From: Svornostia abyssi
GTDB lineage: Bacteria > Actinomycetota > Thermoleophilia > Solirubrobacterales > Solirubrobacteraceae
NCBI GenBank assembly: GCA_024666565.1
Contig: CP088295.1
Span: 434,001 to 498,000, forward strand
Reading direction: 5' to 3'
DNA: 64,000 bases
The position numbers and the translations under genes were made by a program. Of this stretch, positions 42,416-50,185 are shown piece after piece (positions within the stretch are counted from its first letter, which is position 1; each line of letters opens with the position of its first letter). The notes beneath the pieces were generated by a model. It made no database searches. It was not told the origin of the DNA and saw nothing but the letters and a program-made list of their open reading frames with translations.

Positions 42416-42829
42416 GTGGGGACGCTGGAGGTCATCGAGCAGTACAACGCCGCGTGGAACGCGCACGACCTCGACGCCATCTGCGCCCTGCATACGCCGG
42501 ACATGGTCTTCGAGAACCACACCGCCGGCGAGCGCGCCGTCGGCAACGACGTTCGCGCGCACATCTCCGGGATCTTCACGGCCTGGCCCGACCTCGCCTT
42601 CGCCACCCGGCGCCTGTACGACGGGCCCGGCCACGCGGTCTGCGAGTGGACCGCCACCGCAACGCACACCCAGCCCATGCGCCGTGGCGACCTGGTCGCC
42701 GAGCCGACGGGCGCCCAGCTGAGCTGGGAGGGCGTGGACGTCTTCACGCTGCGCGACGGCCTGATCGCGCGCAAGGACGTCTACTCGGACTCCGTGACGA
42801 TCCTCCGGGCCGTCGGGCTGCTCACGTAG
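42416..42829 (+). CDS. SnoaL-like / NTF2-fold protein
   Basis: 137 residues, GTG start. The segments VIEQYNAAWNAHDLDAICAL, PDMVFENHTAG, DLAFATRRLYDGPGHAVCEW and GVDVFTLRDGLIARKDVYSD are standard for the SnoaL/ketosteroid-isomerase-like cone fold. These proteins bind small hydrophobic ligands; some are cyclases or isomerases, most are of unknown function. A Trp-rich cavity with His and Asp is visible but no catalytic dyad can be assigned. It is divergent from the subtilase. Confidence 0.85.
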   Translation: MGTLEVIEQYNAAWNAHDLDAICALHTPDMVFENHTAGERAVGNDVRAHISGIFTAWPDLAFATRRLYDGPGHAVCEWTATATHTQPMRRGDLVAEPTGAQLSWEGVDVFTLRDGLIARKDVYSDSVTILRAVGLLT

Positions 42830-42835
42830 CGCGCT

Positions 42836-42859
42836 TGCGCAGCGCCGCGAACTCCGGCC
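42836..42859. repeat. 24-bp direct repeat of the PolX 3' end (relic copy)
   Basis: The 24 bp are identical to 43340-43363 inside the end of the PolX gene. Read on the minus strand it still encodes PEFAALR(K)RA followed by a stop, just like the PolX C-terminus PEFAALRRRARG. It is a remnant of a duplicated polX-like 3' end between SnoaL and ASCH genes. Confidence 0.7.
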
Positions 42860-42922
42860 GGGTCCTTGACCCGAGCACCGCACGCCGATGACGGCCAGCC
42901 GCCGGGCGACGTGCACGCCTCG

Positions 42923-43330
42923 CTAGGTACCGAGGCGTTCGACCATGCGGAAGCGCTCGACGAGCACGGGAGTGTCGTCCGTCAGCTCCCACCCCGGTTC
43001 GTCCATGTAGCCGTTCCAGAAGTCCTCGTGCGCGGCCCGCCACTCGGCGACGCTTGTGAACCCCTCGCCTTCATCGAAGGCGATCTGGAGATCGACATCG
43101 GCCAGCCGCATCACCTGCACGTCGGTGATCTCGATGATCGCCACCGGCTTCTCAGCGGAGTCGATCACGGTCTGCCGCTGGCCCGCCTGCGGGAGCGGGT
43201 CGTCGTCGAGCTCCCACTCGCGCACCAGCCCGGTCGTCGCCGTCTTCTCCCCGGTCAGAATCGCGCCCACGAGCCGGTCCCGCAGCGGGCCGGGGAACGC
43301 GAACTCCGTCACGGGCGGTAGGTCAGCCAC
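42923..43330 (-). CDS. ASCH domain protein
   Basis: 135 residues. The RNA-binding fold is seen in FPGPLRDRLVGAILTGEKTA, TTGLVREWELDDDPLPQAGQ, IIEITDVQVMRLADVDLQIAF and EGFTSVAEWRAAHEDFWNGY. The GxKxAT signature (GEKTATTG) with E/D positions is complete. ASCH proteins bind nucleosides or RNA; some are N4-acetylcytidine amidohydrolases. Its start overlaps the PolX stop by 8 bp, so it is translated from the polX mRNA. Both proteins begin with MADLP, which looks like chance. Confidence 0.88.
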   Translation of the reverse strand: MADLPPVTEFAFPGPLRDRLVGAILTGEKTATTGLVREWELDDDPLPQAGQRQTVIDSAEKPVAIIEITDVQVMRLADVDLQIAFDEGEGFTSVAEWRAAHEDFWNGYMDEPGWELTDDTPVLVERFRMVERLGT

Positions 43331-45056
43331 GGGCGCGCCTGCGCAGCGCCGCGAACTCCGGCCACGGCCGCGTGTTCGCGATGTGCTCCGGCCCCAGCCA
43401 CGCCCGCCGGGCCGTCGCCACCGCCCAGCGGACGTTGCCGAGCCGGTCCGTGCCGTGCGCGTCGCTGTCGAGCAGGATCTTCACCCCGGCCTCGGCGGCC
43501 GCGCGTGCGTGGATGTCGTCGAGGTCCCGGCGGTCGGGCGCACCGTTGATCTCGAGCATCGTCCCGGTGCGGGCCGCCGCCTCGATGACGGCGTCGAGGT
43601 CGACGTCGTAGCCGGGCCGCCGGCCGAGCTTGCGCCCGCTCGGGTGCCCGATCGCGTCGATCCACGGATGCTCGACGGCGGCGATCATCCGCTTCGTCAT
43701 CTCCGCGCGCGGCGTCTGGAACGCGGTGTGCACCGACGCGATGCACCAGTCCAGCTCGGCGAGCAGCTCGTCGTCGTAGTCCGGTGACCCGTCGGGGAGG
43801 ATGTTCGTCTCAGTGCCGATGAGCAGCTCGAACCCGTCGAGCTGCGCGTTGATCGTCCGCACCCGCTCGATCTGCCGGCGCAGCGTGTCGGGGTCGACGT
43901 GGTTGCCGAACCCGTGCGTGGCGGAGTGGTCGGTGATCGCGAGGTACTGGTAGCCCCGTTCGATCGCGGCCTGCGCCATCTCCTCGATGGTGTTGCGCCC
44001 GTCCGACGCGACGGTGTGGCAGTGCAGGTCGCCGAGTAGGTCCTCCTCGCGCACGAGCGGCGGGACCGCGAACCCCGGGTCGAGCTCGCCGCGGTCCTCG
44101 CGCAGCTCCGGCGGGACGTACGGGAGGCCGAGCTTGGCGTAGACCTCCTCCTCGGTGGCGCACCGCAGCGTCTCGCCGGTGGCGTCGTCGAGGATGCCGT
44201 ACTCGCTGACGTGCAAGCCCTTCTTGACCGCGTTCTCGCGCAGGCGGATGTTGTGCCGCGCGCTGCCGGTGAAGTGCTGGAGCAGGTTGCCGAACTGGTC
44301 GGGCTCGACGACGCGCAGGTCGATCGACAGCCCCGTGTGCGTACGGCCCTTCGCCGCGTTCTCCCCCGCCGTGCCGGCGCTCTCTATCTCGGGCAGCCCC
44401 GCCAGCGCGGCGGTCAGCGCGGCCGGGTCGTCGGCGGTGGCGATGACGTCGAGGTCCTTCACCGTGTCGGCGAGGCGCCGGGCGCTGCCGGCCAGCTCCA
44501 CGCGGTTCGCGGTCGGGTGCGCGCGCAGCCCGGCGACGATCGCCTCGCCCTCGCGCAGCGCCTGGGACAGCAGCACGCGCGGCGCGGGCGCCTCGCCGAG
44601 CCCGGCCTCCAGCGACGCGAGGACGGACTCCTCGAACTTCGGCCCCAGTCCCTTGACCCCGCGCAGCTGCTGGCCCTCGGCCGCCGCCTTCAGGGACGCG
44701 AGCGAATCGATGCCCAGCTCGGTGAACATCAGGCGCACGCGCTTGGGCCCGACCCCCGGCAGGCGCGTGATCTCCAGCAGCCCCTCCGGGTACTTCGCTT
44801 TCAGCTTCGCGCGCGCCGGGATCTCGCCGTCGACGACGAGCGCCACGATCTTCTCCTGCAGCGTCGCGCCGATGCCCGGCAGCTCGGTCGCGCGCCCCTC
44901 GCGCGCGAGCGCGCCGACGGACTGCGTGGCCTCGCGGACCGCCTTCGCCCCGTTGCGGTAGGCGAGCACGCGGTGCGAGATCGCACCGTCGAGTTCATAC
45001 AGATCGCCGAGCTCGTCGAGCGCAGCGGCGATCTCGCGATTGGGGAGGTCGGCCAC
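43323..45056 (-). CDS. polX: DNA polymerase/3'-5' exonuclease PolX
   Basis: 577 residues from GTG 45056, which has a TAGGCT box 6 nt upstream. N-terminal helix-hairpin-helix units are VLAYRNGAKAVREATQSVG, LPGIGATLQEKI and LPGVGPKRVRLM. The X-family polymerase core is AGSARRLADTVKDLDVIATA (GS plus DxD) with the third Asp in SIDLRVV. The C-terminal PHP domain has GDLHCHTVASDG, TDHSATHG, GTETNIL and LDSDAHGTD for metal binding. Full-length bacterial PolX, a gap-filling base-excision-repair polymerase with proofreading. ASCH gene follows. Confidence 0.95.
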   Translation of the reverse strand: MADLPNREIAAALDELGDLYELDGAISHRVLAYRNGAKAVREATQSVGALAREGRATELPGIGATLQEKIVALVVDGEIPARAKLKAKYPEGLLEITRLPGVGPKRVRLMFTELGIDSLASLKAAAEGQQLRGVKGLGPKFEESVLASLEAGLGEAPAPRVLLSQALREGEAIVAGLRAHPTANRVELAGSARRLADTVKDLDVIATADDPAALTAALAGLPEIESAGTAGENAAKGRTHTGLSIDLRVVEPDQFGNLLQHFTGSARHNIRLRENAVKKGLHVSEYGILDDATGETLRCATEEEVYAKLGLPYVPPELREDRGELDPGFAVPPLVREEDLLGDLHCHTVASDGRNTIEEMAQAAIERGYQYLAITDHSATHGFGNHVDPDTLRRQIERVRTINAQLDGFELLIGTETNILPDGSPDYDDELLAELDWCIASVHTAFQTPRAEMTKRMIAAVEHPWIDAIGHPSGRKLGRRPGYDVDLDAVIEAAARTGTMLEINGAPDRRDLDDIHARAAAEAGVKILLDSDAHGTDRLGNVRWAVATARRAWLGPEHIANTRPWPEFAALRRRARG

Positions 45057-45112
45057 GCCCCAAGCCTACGAAGCGCTCAAGCCGTCACGCCTCAGGCCGA
45101 TCCCCCGAGACG

Positions 45113-45820
45113 ATGCCTTCACGCACCGACGACCTCGTCCTCGTCCAGGGACTCAAGAGCACCCGCACCGTGTTCGCCGGCTGGAACGACCGGCCGTGGC
45201 AGGTCGTCGGCCCCTGGTTCGCCGGCAGCCTCGCGATCACAGTGGCGCTGCTGGTGGCCGTGCTGGTCGTCGCGGCGTTCGCGACGCCGAACCCCACGCC
45301 GATGGTGCTGCCGGGGTTCGCCGCGAGCCCGCCGCTGGAGCAGGTGGGCTTCTTCCTCTTCCGCAACGGCATGGTGCTCGCGCTGCACGCGTTGGCGTGC
45401 GTGGCGGGGTTCATCGCCGGGTCGTCGCTGCCCGCCGAAGCCGAGCGGTACACCGGCGCATGGCGGTGGATCCACGAGAAGGCCGGTCCGCTGGCGATCG
45501 CCTTCGTGACGGCGGCGACGATCTTCAGCGTCATCACCCAGGCCTGGGTGCTCGGCGAGGGGCTGAGCACGCTCGCCGCGCAGTACGACGTGAGCCCGCC
45601 GTTCCTGCTGCTCCTGTTGCTGCCGCACGCGCTGCCGGAACTCGTCGCGGTGTTCCTCCCGCTGGCGGCCTGGATCATCGCCAGCCGTCGCGGCGAATGG
45701 GACCAGTTGCTGGCGGCGACCTTCGTCACGGTGGCGATCGCCGTGCCGATGCTGGTCCTCGCGGCCGTCACCGAGGTGTACGTCACGCCGATCCTGCTGG
45801 AGTACGGTCTCGGTCTGTAA
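45113..45820 (+). CDS. SpoIIM-like membrane protein (stage II sporulation M/DUF95 family)
   Basis: 235 residues with five or six helices: FAGSLAITVALLVAVLVVAA, NGMVLALHALACVAGFIAGS, PLAIAFVTAATIFSVITQAW, PFLLLLLLPHALPELVAVFL and FVTVAIAVPMLVLAAVTE. The motif HALPELVAVFLPLAAW is the DUF95/SpoIIM signature region, ExxHG-like in the family. Homologues occur in non-sporulating actinobacteria next to RDD or AAA genes; here it stands alone between polX and thioredoxin. The exact role is unknown. Confidence 0.8.
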   Translation: MPSRTDDLVLVQGLKSTRTVFAGWNDRPWQVVGPWFAGSLAITVALLVAVLVVAAFATPNPTPMVLPGFAASPPLEQVGFFLFRNGMVLALHALACVAGFIAGSSLPAEAERYTGAWRWIHEKAGPLAIAFVTAATIFSVITQAWVLGEGLSTLAAQYDVSPPFLLLLLLPHALPELVAVFLPLAAWIIASRRGEWDQLLAATFVTVAIAVPMLVLAAVTEVYVTPILLEYGLGL

Positions 45821-45839
45821 ACGGTCCCGCTTCACTTTG

Positions 45840-45872
45840 TATAGTGGTGGAGGCCCCAGCTTCCGAACGGAG
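45840..45872 (+). promoter_or_regulatory. trxA promoter and ribosome binding site
   Basis: TATAGT at 45840-45845 is a good -10, 36 nt before the ATG, and GGAG at 45869-45872 is a ribosome site with 9-nt spacing. In contrast to many genes in the window this mRNA has a leader. Confidence 0.6.
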
Positions 45873-45881
45873 ACCACACCC

Positions 45882-46208
45882 ATGGCCGGCACCCTTCAGG
45901 ACGTCACCGACGCGAACTTCCAGGCCGAGGTCATCGAGGCCGACGGCCCCGTGCTCGTCGACTTCTGGGCGCCCTGGTGCGGCCCGTGCCGCGTCGTGGC
46001 CCCGGTCCTCGAGGAGATCGCCGGCGAGAAGCCCGAGCTGAAGATCGTCAAGCTCAACGTCGACGAGAACCAGCAGACGGCCGCGCAGTTCGAGGTCCTC
46101 TCGATCCCGACCATGATCATCTTCAAGCACGGCAGCGTGGCGAAGAAGATCATCGGCGCGTACCCGAAGCGCAAGCTCGAGGCCGAGCTCGAGCCGGTCC
46201 TCGCGTAG
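45882..46208 (+). CDS. trxA: Thioredoxin
   Basis: 108 residues. The active site WAPWCGPCRVVAPVLEEI is canonical WCGPC, followed by LNVDENQQTAAQFEVLSIPT with the conserved cis-Pro. The C-terminus AYPKRKLEAELEPVL is helical. Cytosolic disulfide reductase recycled by thioredoxin reductase. ATG chosen because of the SD and because upstream codons do not fit the fold. It is followed by a strong intrinsic terminator, so it is monocistronic. Confidence 0.96.
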   Translation: MAGTLQDVTDANFQAEVIEADGPVLVDFWAPWCGPCRVVAPVLEEIAGEKPELKIVKLNVDENQQTAAQFEVLSIPTMIIFKHGSVAKKIIGAYPKRKLEAELEPVLA

Positions 46209-46222
46209 GGCGACGGGCTTCC

Positions 46223-46256
46223 AGCGGCCGGGGCGAATCCCGGCCGCTTTGCTTTT
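46223..46256 (+). terminator. Intrinsic terminator of trxA
   Basis: AGCGGCCGGG (46223-46232) pairs perfectly with CCCGGCCGCT (46239-46248) around GCGAAT and is followed by TTGCTTTT. It is the only classical stem plus T-tract terminator I see in the window. Confidence 0.93.
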
Positions 46257-46265
46257 GGCGTCGAT

Positions 46266-46282
46266 TGTGGAACAATTCCACA
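46266..46282 (+). promoter_or_regulatory. Perfect inverted repeat abutting the EamA start
   Basis: TGTGGAA-CAA-TTCCACA ends 1 nt before ATG 46284. It could be an operator at the transcription start. AACAAT (46271-46276) within it ends 7 nt before the start, matching the leaderless pattern imperfectly. Confidence 0.5.
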
Positions 46283-46283
46283 C

Positions 46284-47276
46284 ATGCCGCGCCTGCTCGT
46301 CCTCTTCGCCGCCATCCTGTTCGGCACCACGGGCACCGCCCAGGCGCTCGGACCGGACGCCAGCCCGCTGGCGGTGGGCGCCGCGCGCATCATCGTCGGC
46401 GGCGCACTGCTCCTCCTCGCCGCGCGCCTGCTCGGGGCCGCCCTGCCGCGTGACCGGCGAGCCGTCGCGGGGATCGCGGTGGGGATCGCGATCTACCAGC
46501 TGGCGTTCTTCGCGGCCGTGGACCTCACGGGCGTGGCGGTCGGCACCGTCGTCGCGATCGGGACGGGGCCGGCGGTCGCGGGCGGCCTCGGCGCGCTGCT
46601 GAACGGCGAGCACCTCACGCGCCGGTGGGCGGCGGCCACGTCCCTCGCGGGCGTCGGCGTCGCGTTGCTCGTCCTCGGCGGCGGCTCGGACGCGAGCATC
46701 GACCCGCTCGGCATCGTGCTGGCCGTGATCGCCGGCGCGGGGTACGGGACCTACACCGTCGTGACGAAGGGCCAGCTGCAGCGCGGCGCGTCGCCGGAGG
46801 GCGTCATGGCTGCGGGCTTCGCAAGCGCCGGTGTGTTGCTGCTGCCCGTGCTGTTGTTGGCCGGCCCCGCGTTCCTCGCCGAGCCCGGCGGGCTGGCGCT
46901 CGCGCTGTACCTCGGCGCGATCCCCACGGCGCTGGCCTACGTCCTCTTCGCCCGCGGCCTGCGCCACCTCTCCAGCGGCGAGACCGCCACCATCGTCCTC
47001 GCCGAGCCGGTCACCGCGGCCCTGCTCGGCGTGACGATCCTCAACGAGACGCCCGGCGCGGTCGGCGTGATCGGCGCGGCGCTCGTCCTTGCCGGGCTCG
47101 CCGTCCTCGCCCTCCCCGGCCGCGCTGCACCCTCGCCAGGGGCTCGGGTGCAGTCGGGGAACTCGCTGACGCTCCTTCCCCCACATGAATCGCCCGCTGC
47201 CGCGCGTCTCCGCCGTCGAAGCGCTCGTCACCGTCCTGCGCGACCGGATCCTCGAGGGCGAGCTGCCCGCCGGTGA
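46284..47276 (+). CDS. EamA/DMT superfamily transporter
   Basis: About 10 hydrophobic helices, e.g. LLVLFAAILFGTTGTAQALG, AVGAARIIVGGALLLLAARL, GVAVGTVVAIGTGPAVAGGL and TIVLAEPVTAALLGVTILNE. Two EamA repeats of about 140 residues with the Pro/Glu motif LAEPVTA and LNETPGA. DMT permeases export amino acids or metabolites. The given stop (47276) lies beyond the GntR start at 47185, and codon quality drops after about 47120, where an 8-bp hairpin begins. A one-base loss there would end the gene at 47188 with an ATGA overlap. End uncertain. Confidence 0.8.
   Translation: MPRLLVLFAAILFGTTGTAQALGPDASPLAVGAARIIVGGALLLLAARLLGAALPRDRRAVAGIAVGIAIYQLAFFAAVDLTGVAVGTVVAIGTGPAVAGGLGALLNGEHLTRRWAAATSLAGVGVALLVLGGGSDASIDPLGIVLAVIAGAGYGTYTVVTKGQLQRGASPEGVMAAGFASAGVLLLPVLLLAGPAFLAEPGGLALALYLGAIPTALAYVLFARGLRHLSSGETATIVLAEPVTAALLGVTILNETPGAVGVIGAALVLAGLAVLALPGRAAPSPGARVQSGNSLTLLPPHESPAAARLRRRSARHRPARPDPRGRAARR
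47125..47153. repeat. 8-bp inverted repeat near the EamA 3' end
   Basis: CTGCACCC (47125-47132) and GGGTGCAG (47146-47153) pair perfectly across 13 nt. It falls in the stretch where EamA coding quality fades. It may be a weak terminator or processing site before the GntR gene. Confidence 0.4.
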
Positions 47277-47823
47277 GCGGCTCGTCGAACGCGAGCTGAC
47301 CGAGCGCTACGACGTGGCGCGCCACACCCTGCGCGCGGCGCTGCGCGCGCTGGAGGCCGAGGGCCTCGTGCGCATCGAGCCGAACCGCGGGGCGCGGGTG
47401 GCGCAGCTCGACGCCGACGAGCTGCGCGACCTGTTCGCGCTGCGCCTGGCGCTCGAGCGCGAAGCCGCCCACCTCGCCCTCGAGCGCCACGACGGCCGGC
47501 TGCCGGCGGCGGTCCACGACGCCGCGGCCCAGCTCGCGCGCCTCGCCGCCACGCGACGCACCGGGTGGGCCGGCGTCGCCGCCGCGCACAACGCCGTCCA
47601 CCGCGCGCTCGTCGCCGCGGGCGGCGCGCCACGGATCACCCGGGCGTACGCGGCGCTCGACGGCGAGCTCAGCCTGTTCACCATGCAGCTGCGGCCGGTC
47701 TGGACACGCGACCGCCTCGGCCCCGACCACCTCGAGCTCGTCGCCGCCATCGAGCGCGACGGCCCCGAGGTCCTGCGTGCCCACGTCGACGAGGCGCTGA
47801 CCGCGCTGACCACCGGTCCGTGA
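47185..47823 (+). CDS. GntR family transcriptional regulator (FadR/FCD subfamily)
   Basis: 212 residues. The N-terminal winged helix is ALVTVLRDRILEGELPAGER then LVERELTERYDVARHTLRAA, standard GntR. The C-terminal FCD ligand domain has DELRDLFALRLALEREAAHL, AHNAVHRALVAAGG and DHLELVAAIERDGPEVLRAHVD. FCD regulators respond to acids such as lactate, gluconate or acyl-CoA. The stop overlaps the RlmA GTG by 4 bp (GTGA). The target is unknown; autoregulation of the gntR-rlmA unit is plausible. Confidence 0.88.
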   Translation: MNRPLPRVSAVEALVTVLRDRILEGELPAGERLVERELTERYDVARHTLRAALRALEAEGLVRIEPNRGARVAQLDADELRDLFALRLALEREAAHLALERHDGRLPAAVHDAAAQLARLAATRRTGWAGVAAAHNAVHRALVAAGGAPRITRAYAALDGELSLFTMQLRPVWTRDRLGPDHLELVAAIERDGPEVLRAHVDEALTALTTGP

Positions 47824-48662
47824 GCGACGCGCTCGCCGCCGTCGCCGATCGCCTGCGCTGCCCGCACTGCGGGTCCGCGATGACGTGCGACGACCGCACC
47901 GTCGCGTGCGCCGAAGGACATCGGTTCGACCGCGCGCGCGGCGGCGGCGTGACGCTCCTCGGGCCGGGCGCGGAGCTGCCGCCGGGCGACACCGACGCGA
48001 TGCTCGCGGCGCGTGACGCGTTCCTCGGCGCAGGCCACTACGCGCCGCTGACCGACGCGATCGCGGCCGCCTGCCCGGCGGTCGATCGCGCGTGTCTCGT
48101 CGACGTCGGCGCCGGAACGGGGCACCACACCGCCGGCGTGCTCGACGCCCGCCCGGGGTGGACCGGGATCGCCCTCGACGCCTCGCGCGCCGCCACCCGC
48201 CGCGCTGCGCGTGCCCACCCGCGGCTCGCCGCGATCGCATGCGACGCCACCGCGCCTCTCCCCGTGCGTGACGGCGGCGCCGACGTCCTGCTCAGTGTCT
48301 TCTCCCCGCGCAACGCGGTTGAGTTCGCCCGGGTGCTCGCGCCGGCCGGCGTGCTGGTCGTCGCCAGCGCCACCGAGGACCATCTCGCCGAGGCGGTCGG
48401 GCCGCTCGGGCTCATCGGAGTACAGCCGCAGAAGCGCGCGCGCCTGCACGAACGGCTCGCCCCCGACCTGGTGTCGGTCGCGCTGCGCCGTGTCCGGATC
48501 CCCCTCGCGCTCGACCATGCCGCGCTGGAGCAGCTCGCCGGGATGGGGCCCACGGCGTTCCATGCGACACCCGAGGAGATCGCCGCACGTGTGGCCGCGG
48601 TCCCCGAGCCGTTCACCGTGACCGCCGTGGTGACGGTGGAGACGTTCGCGCGCGCTCCCTGA
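47820..48662 (+). CDS. rlmA: 23S rRNA (guanine-N1)-methyltransferase, RlmA type
   Basis: 280 residues. The N-terminal zinc ribbon RLRCPHCGSAMTCDDRTVAC then AEGHRFD has the C-x2-C ... C-x3-H pattern of RlmA(I/II). The SAM-binding motif I is ACLVDVGAGTGHHTAGVLDA, followed by GIALDASRAATRRAARAHPR and the DVLLSVFSPRNAVEFARVLA region. Members methylate N1 of G745 or G748 in 23S rRNA; the actinobacterial type (TlrB-like) targets G748 and can alter macrolide susceptibility. Which position is used here is not shown. It overlaps the convergent TetR gene by 50 bp. Confidence 0.85.
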   Translation: MSDALAAVADRLRCPHCGSAMTCDDRTVACAEGHRFDRARGGGVTLLGPGAELPPGDTDAMLAARDAFLGAGHYAPLTDAIAAACPAVDRACLVDVGAGTGHHTAGVLDARPGWTGIALDASRAATRRAARAHPRLAAIACDATAPLPVRDGGADVLLSVFSPRNAVEFARVLAPAGVLVVASATEDHLAEAVGPLGLIGVQPQKRARLHERLAPDLVSVALRRVRIPLALDHAALEQLAGMGPTAFHATPEEIAARVAAVPEPFTVTAVVTVETFARAP

Positions 48663-49261
48663 CGAGGCTGTTGAACAGCCGCGGCAGCGTGTCCACGGGG
48701 ATGCTCGGATCGAGCATGCGCTGCACCGCGATGCCGATCCCCACGCCGAGCAGCGCGCGCACCATGTCCTCGGTGGGCAGCAGCGCGGTGGCGCCGGTCT
48801 CCTCCAGCTGCCGTTCGATCACGACGGCGAGCGCGTCGTGCAGCATCGCCCGGCGCTCGTACAGCGGCTGCTCGAGGGCGGGCTCGTCCCGGGCGGCGAG
48901 CGCGAACTCCAGCTCGAACCGCGGCCAGCCCGAGGTGCCGACGACCCGCTCGGTCCACGTACCCAGGCGCTCCATCCGCTCGGTGAAGTCGCCCGGCGGC
49001 GCCGAGGTACTGCGCGAGGTCGGCGAGCTGCACGGCGCGGATGCGGTCCAGTGCGGCCAGGCCCAGCGACGCCTTCCCGCCGAAGTTCGCGTAGAGCGCG
49101 CCGGTCGTGAGCCCCGCGCGCGCAGCCACGGCGCTGACCGACGTGGCCGTGTAGCCGTCGCGCAGGAACAACTCCGCGGCGGCGTCGGTGAGCGCGCGGA
49201 CCGTTTCCGCCTGGCGCTCCGCTCGGGTGCGGCGGGGGGAGGAGACATCGACGGCCATCAT
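48613..49261 (-). pseudogene. TetR family regulator, frameshifted
   Basis: ATG 49261 (or the next ATG at 49258) starts a normal TetR helix-turn-helix: LFLRDGYTATSVSAVAARAG then LTTGALYANFG. After QLADLAQYLG the frame breaks near 48994-49003 (GCCGCCGGGCG, one extra base). The correct frame resumes at GDFTERMERLGTWTERVVGT and runs to the stop at 48613. The intact protein would be about 215 residues. It is divergent from an SDR gene with a shared inverted repeat between them, and its 3' end overlaps rlmA by 50 bp. Confidence 0.75.
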
Positions 49262-49264
49262 CTG

Positions 49265-49298
49265 AGATAGTACCGCTATCCAAGTAACGGTGTTATCT
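49265..49298. promoter_or_regulatory. TetR operator between tetR and SDR
   Basis: AGATAGTACCG (49265-49275) and CGGTGTTATCT (49288-49298) form an inverted repeat with 9 of 11 matches and a 12-nt gap. It lies in the 39-bp divergent region and almost reaches ATG 49301. TACTAT on the minus strand serves as -10 for tetR. Confidence 0.55.
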
Positions 49299-49300
49299 GA

Positions 49301-50185
49301 ATGTCCCTGACCTCACTCCGCACCCGCCTGGCCGCCACCCCCGCGATGCAGGCCGCCGTCAACGGCCGGCCGCGAACGGGCGACGCCGAACTGCGCGCTG
49401 CGGTCGCCGGGCGCACGGTCCTCGTGACGGGCGCGTCGTTCGGGATCGGCGAGGCGACGGCGCGCCGCCTGGCCGCCGCGGGAGCGAAGGTGCTGCTCAT
49501 CGCACGGACCGCCGAGCGACTGCTCGAGGTCAGCGAGGAGCTGGGCGACGACGCGTATCCGTACCCGTGCGACCTCACCGACTTCGACGCGGTCGGCGAG
49601 CTCGCCGCCCGGCTGCTCTACGAGCACGGCCCGCCCGACGTGCTCGTCAACAACGCCGGGAAGTCGATCCGTCGCTCGATCGCCGACTCGACCGACCGCT
49701 TTCACGACTTCCAGCGCTCGATCGCCATCAACTATCTCGGGCCGATCCGGCTCACCCTCGCCCTGCTGCCCGCGATGCGCGAGCGCGGTTCCGGCCACCT
49801 CGTGAACATCTCCACGAGCGGCGTGCGCGGGTTGCCGGCGTCTCCGGGATGGTCGGCGTATCAATCCTCGAAGGCGGCGTTCGACGTGTGGTCGCGCAGC
49901 GTCGCGCAGGAGGTGCGACCCGACGGCGTCGCATCCACGAGCATCTACATGGGGCTCGTGAAGACACGGATGAGCGCACCCAACTTCGCGACACTGCCGG
50001 GGCTCAGCCCGGAGGGCGCCGGCGCGCTCGTCTGCGACGCGATCGTGCGACGGCCGCGGACGGCCGGGCCGAGCTGGGTCGGACTTGCCGACGTCTTCAC
50101 CAACGGCCTGATGCGCGGCACCAGCGAGCGGGTGATGGCGCGGGCGTTCCTCCACAACGAGCGCGCACGGGCGGCGCGGGACTGA
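49301..50185 (+). CDS. Short-chain dehydrogenase/reductase (lipid-type SDR), copy 1
   Basis: 294 residues. The cofactor motif is VLVTGASFGIGEATARRL, with the NNAGKSIRRS strand and the active-site Ser in VNISTSGVRGL and Tyr/Lys in WSAYQSSKAAFDVW. The region RFHDFQRSIAINYLGPIRLT and the C-terminal FLHNERARAARD are family-specific. Homologues cluster with acyl-CoA synthetases in actinobacteria and may reduce fatty aldehydes or beta-keto lipids. Its stop overlaps the next start as TGATG. It is paralogous to the SDR at 51873 (same FHDFQR and GASFGIGEATARRL). Confidence 0.88.
   Translation: MSLTSLRTRLAATPAMQAAVNGRPRTGDAELRAAVAGRTVLVTGASFGIGEATARRLAAAGAKVLLIARTAERLLEVSEELGDDAYPYPCDLTDFDAVGELAARLLYEHGPPDVLVNNAGKSIRRSIADSTDRFHDFQRSIAINYLGPIRLTLALLPAMRERGSGHLVNISTSGVRGLPASPGWSAYQSSKAAFDVWSRSVAQEVRPDGVASTSIYMGLVKTRMSAPNFATLPGLSPEGAGALVCDAIVRRPRTAGPSWVGLADVFTNGLMRGTSERVMARAFLHNERARAARD

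Noticed and set aside
42866..43321. Plus-strand frame over the ASCH gene
   Set aside because: Antisense of a complete ASCH domain protein, which has clear motifs and a start coupled to PolX.
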